Shown here one piece after another: positions 48,045 through 48,048 of a DNA stretch of 48,048 nucleotides. Both the position numbers and the translations under genes were made by a program. Within the stretch, counting starts at the first letter, position 1. The number at the start of each line of letters is the position of its first letter. The stretch is from Prochlorococcus sp. AG-436-C13 (lineage in GTDB: Bacteria; Cyanobacteriota; Cyanobacteriia; PCC-6307; Cyanobiaceae), in the NCBI GenBank assembly GCA_003212695.1, contig QCPC01000012.1, positions 1 through 48,048 of the forward strand. The letters run 5' to 3'. The notes under the pieces are model-generated. The model was not told the DNA's origin and did not search any database. It saw only the letters and a program-made list of their open reading frames with translations.

Positions 48045-48048
48045 GGAC

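Overview
The window looks like a streamlined marine picocyanobacterial chromosome. Low-light Prochlorococcus (a SS120- or MIT9211-like lineage) is the best guess, because the DNA is AT-rich, genes are tightly packed, and the families are typical: split ATP synthase loci, Ycf65/PSRP-3, Ccs1/CcdA, cyanobacterial RpoZ, DUF3143, DUF1818, DUF2811 and DUF3326, and a biotin cluster using BioK. No 16S or marker phylogeny is available, so the strain is inferred. I saw no rRNA, tRNA, CRISPR array, transposase or integrase.

Layout. 1-0.7 kb: the 3' end of a J-domain membrane protein and a DUF3143 gene. 0.7-5.3 kb (minus): a complete bioF-bioK-bioC-bioD-bioA run, mostly translationally coupled. 5.4-13.3 kb: a Ski2-like RNA helicase, fumC, purB, a TlyA-type methyltransferase, PII (glnB) and queF. 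13.3-16.6 kb (minus): ftsW, ccdA and ccs1. 17.0-23.0 kb (plus): the atpI-B-E-F2-F-H-A-G operon. 23.0-32.9 kb: DUF3326, ald, a coupled CNNM-like / GTPase / nadD / nadE operon (minus), pepP, a HAD phosphatase and PSRP-3. 32.9-37.1 kb: atpD-atpC (minus) diverging from groES-groEL (plus), with an exact K-box type operator between them. 37.1-38.2 kb: a small decayed patch with a frameshifted secreted-protein pseudogene. 38.2-43.1 kb: secG, gpmI, pyrR, an Hsp70-like gene, rpoZ and DUF1818. 43.1-48.0 kb: a variable end with DUF2811, an EVE-domain gene, short orphan genes, gene remnants, repeated regulatory-looking elements and a secreted trypsin-like protease with TPR-like repeats.

The core supports energy metabolism (all eight atp genes of the first locus and the two of the second), cytochrome c maturation, NAD and biotin cofactor synthesis, purine and TCA enzymes, and protein folding. 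The least explained signals are: a perfect 17-bp inverted repeat hidden inside nadE; paired 11-bp direct-repeat elements at 46.15 and 48.02 kb upstream of two minus-strand loci; a second pair of 11-bp tandem repeats about 1 kb apart around an orphan-gene cluster; an ORF interrupted by one in-frame stop; and two DnaA-box-like sites between DUF1818 and DUF2811. No single complete new multi-gene system is evident. The interest lies in these elements and in the decaying and orphan small-protein genes.
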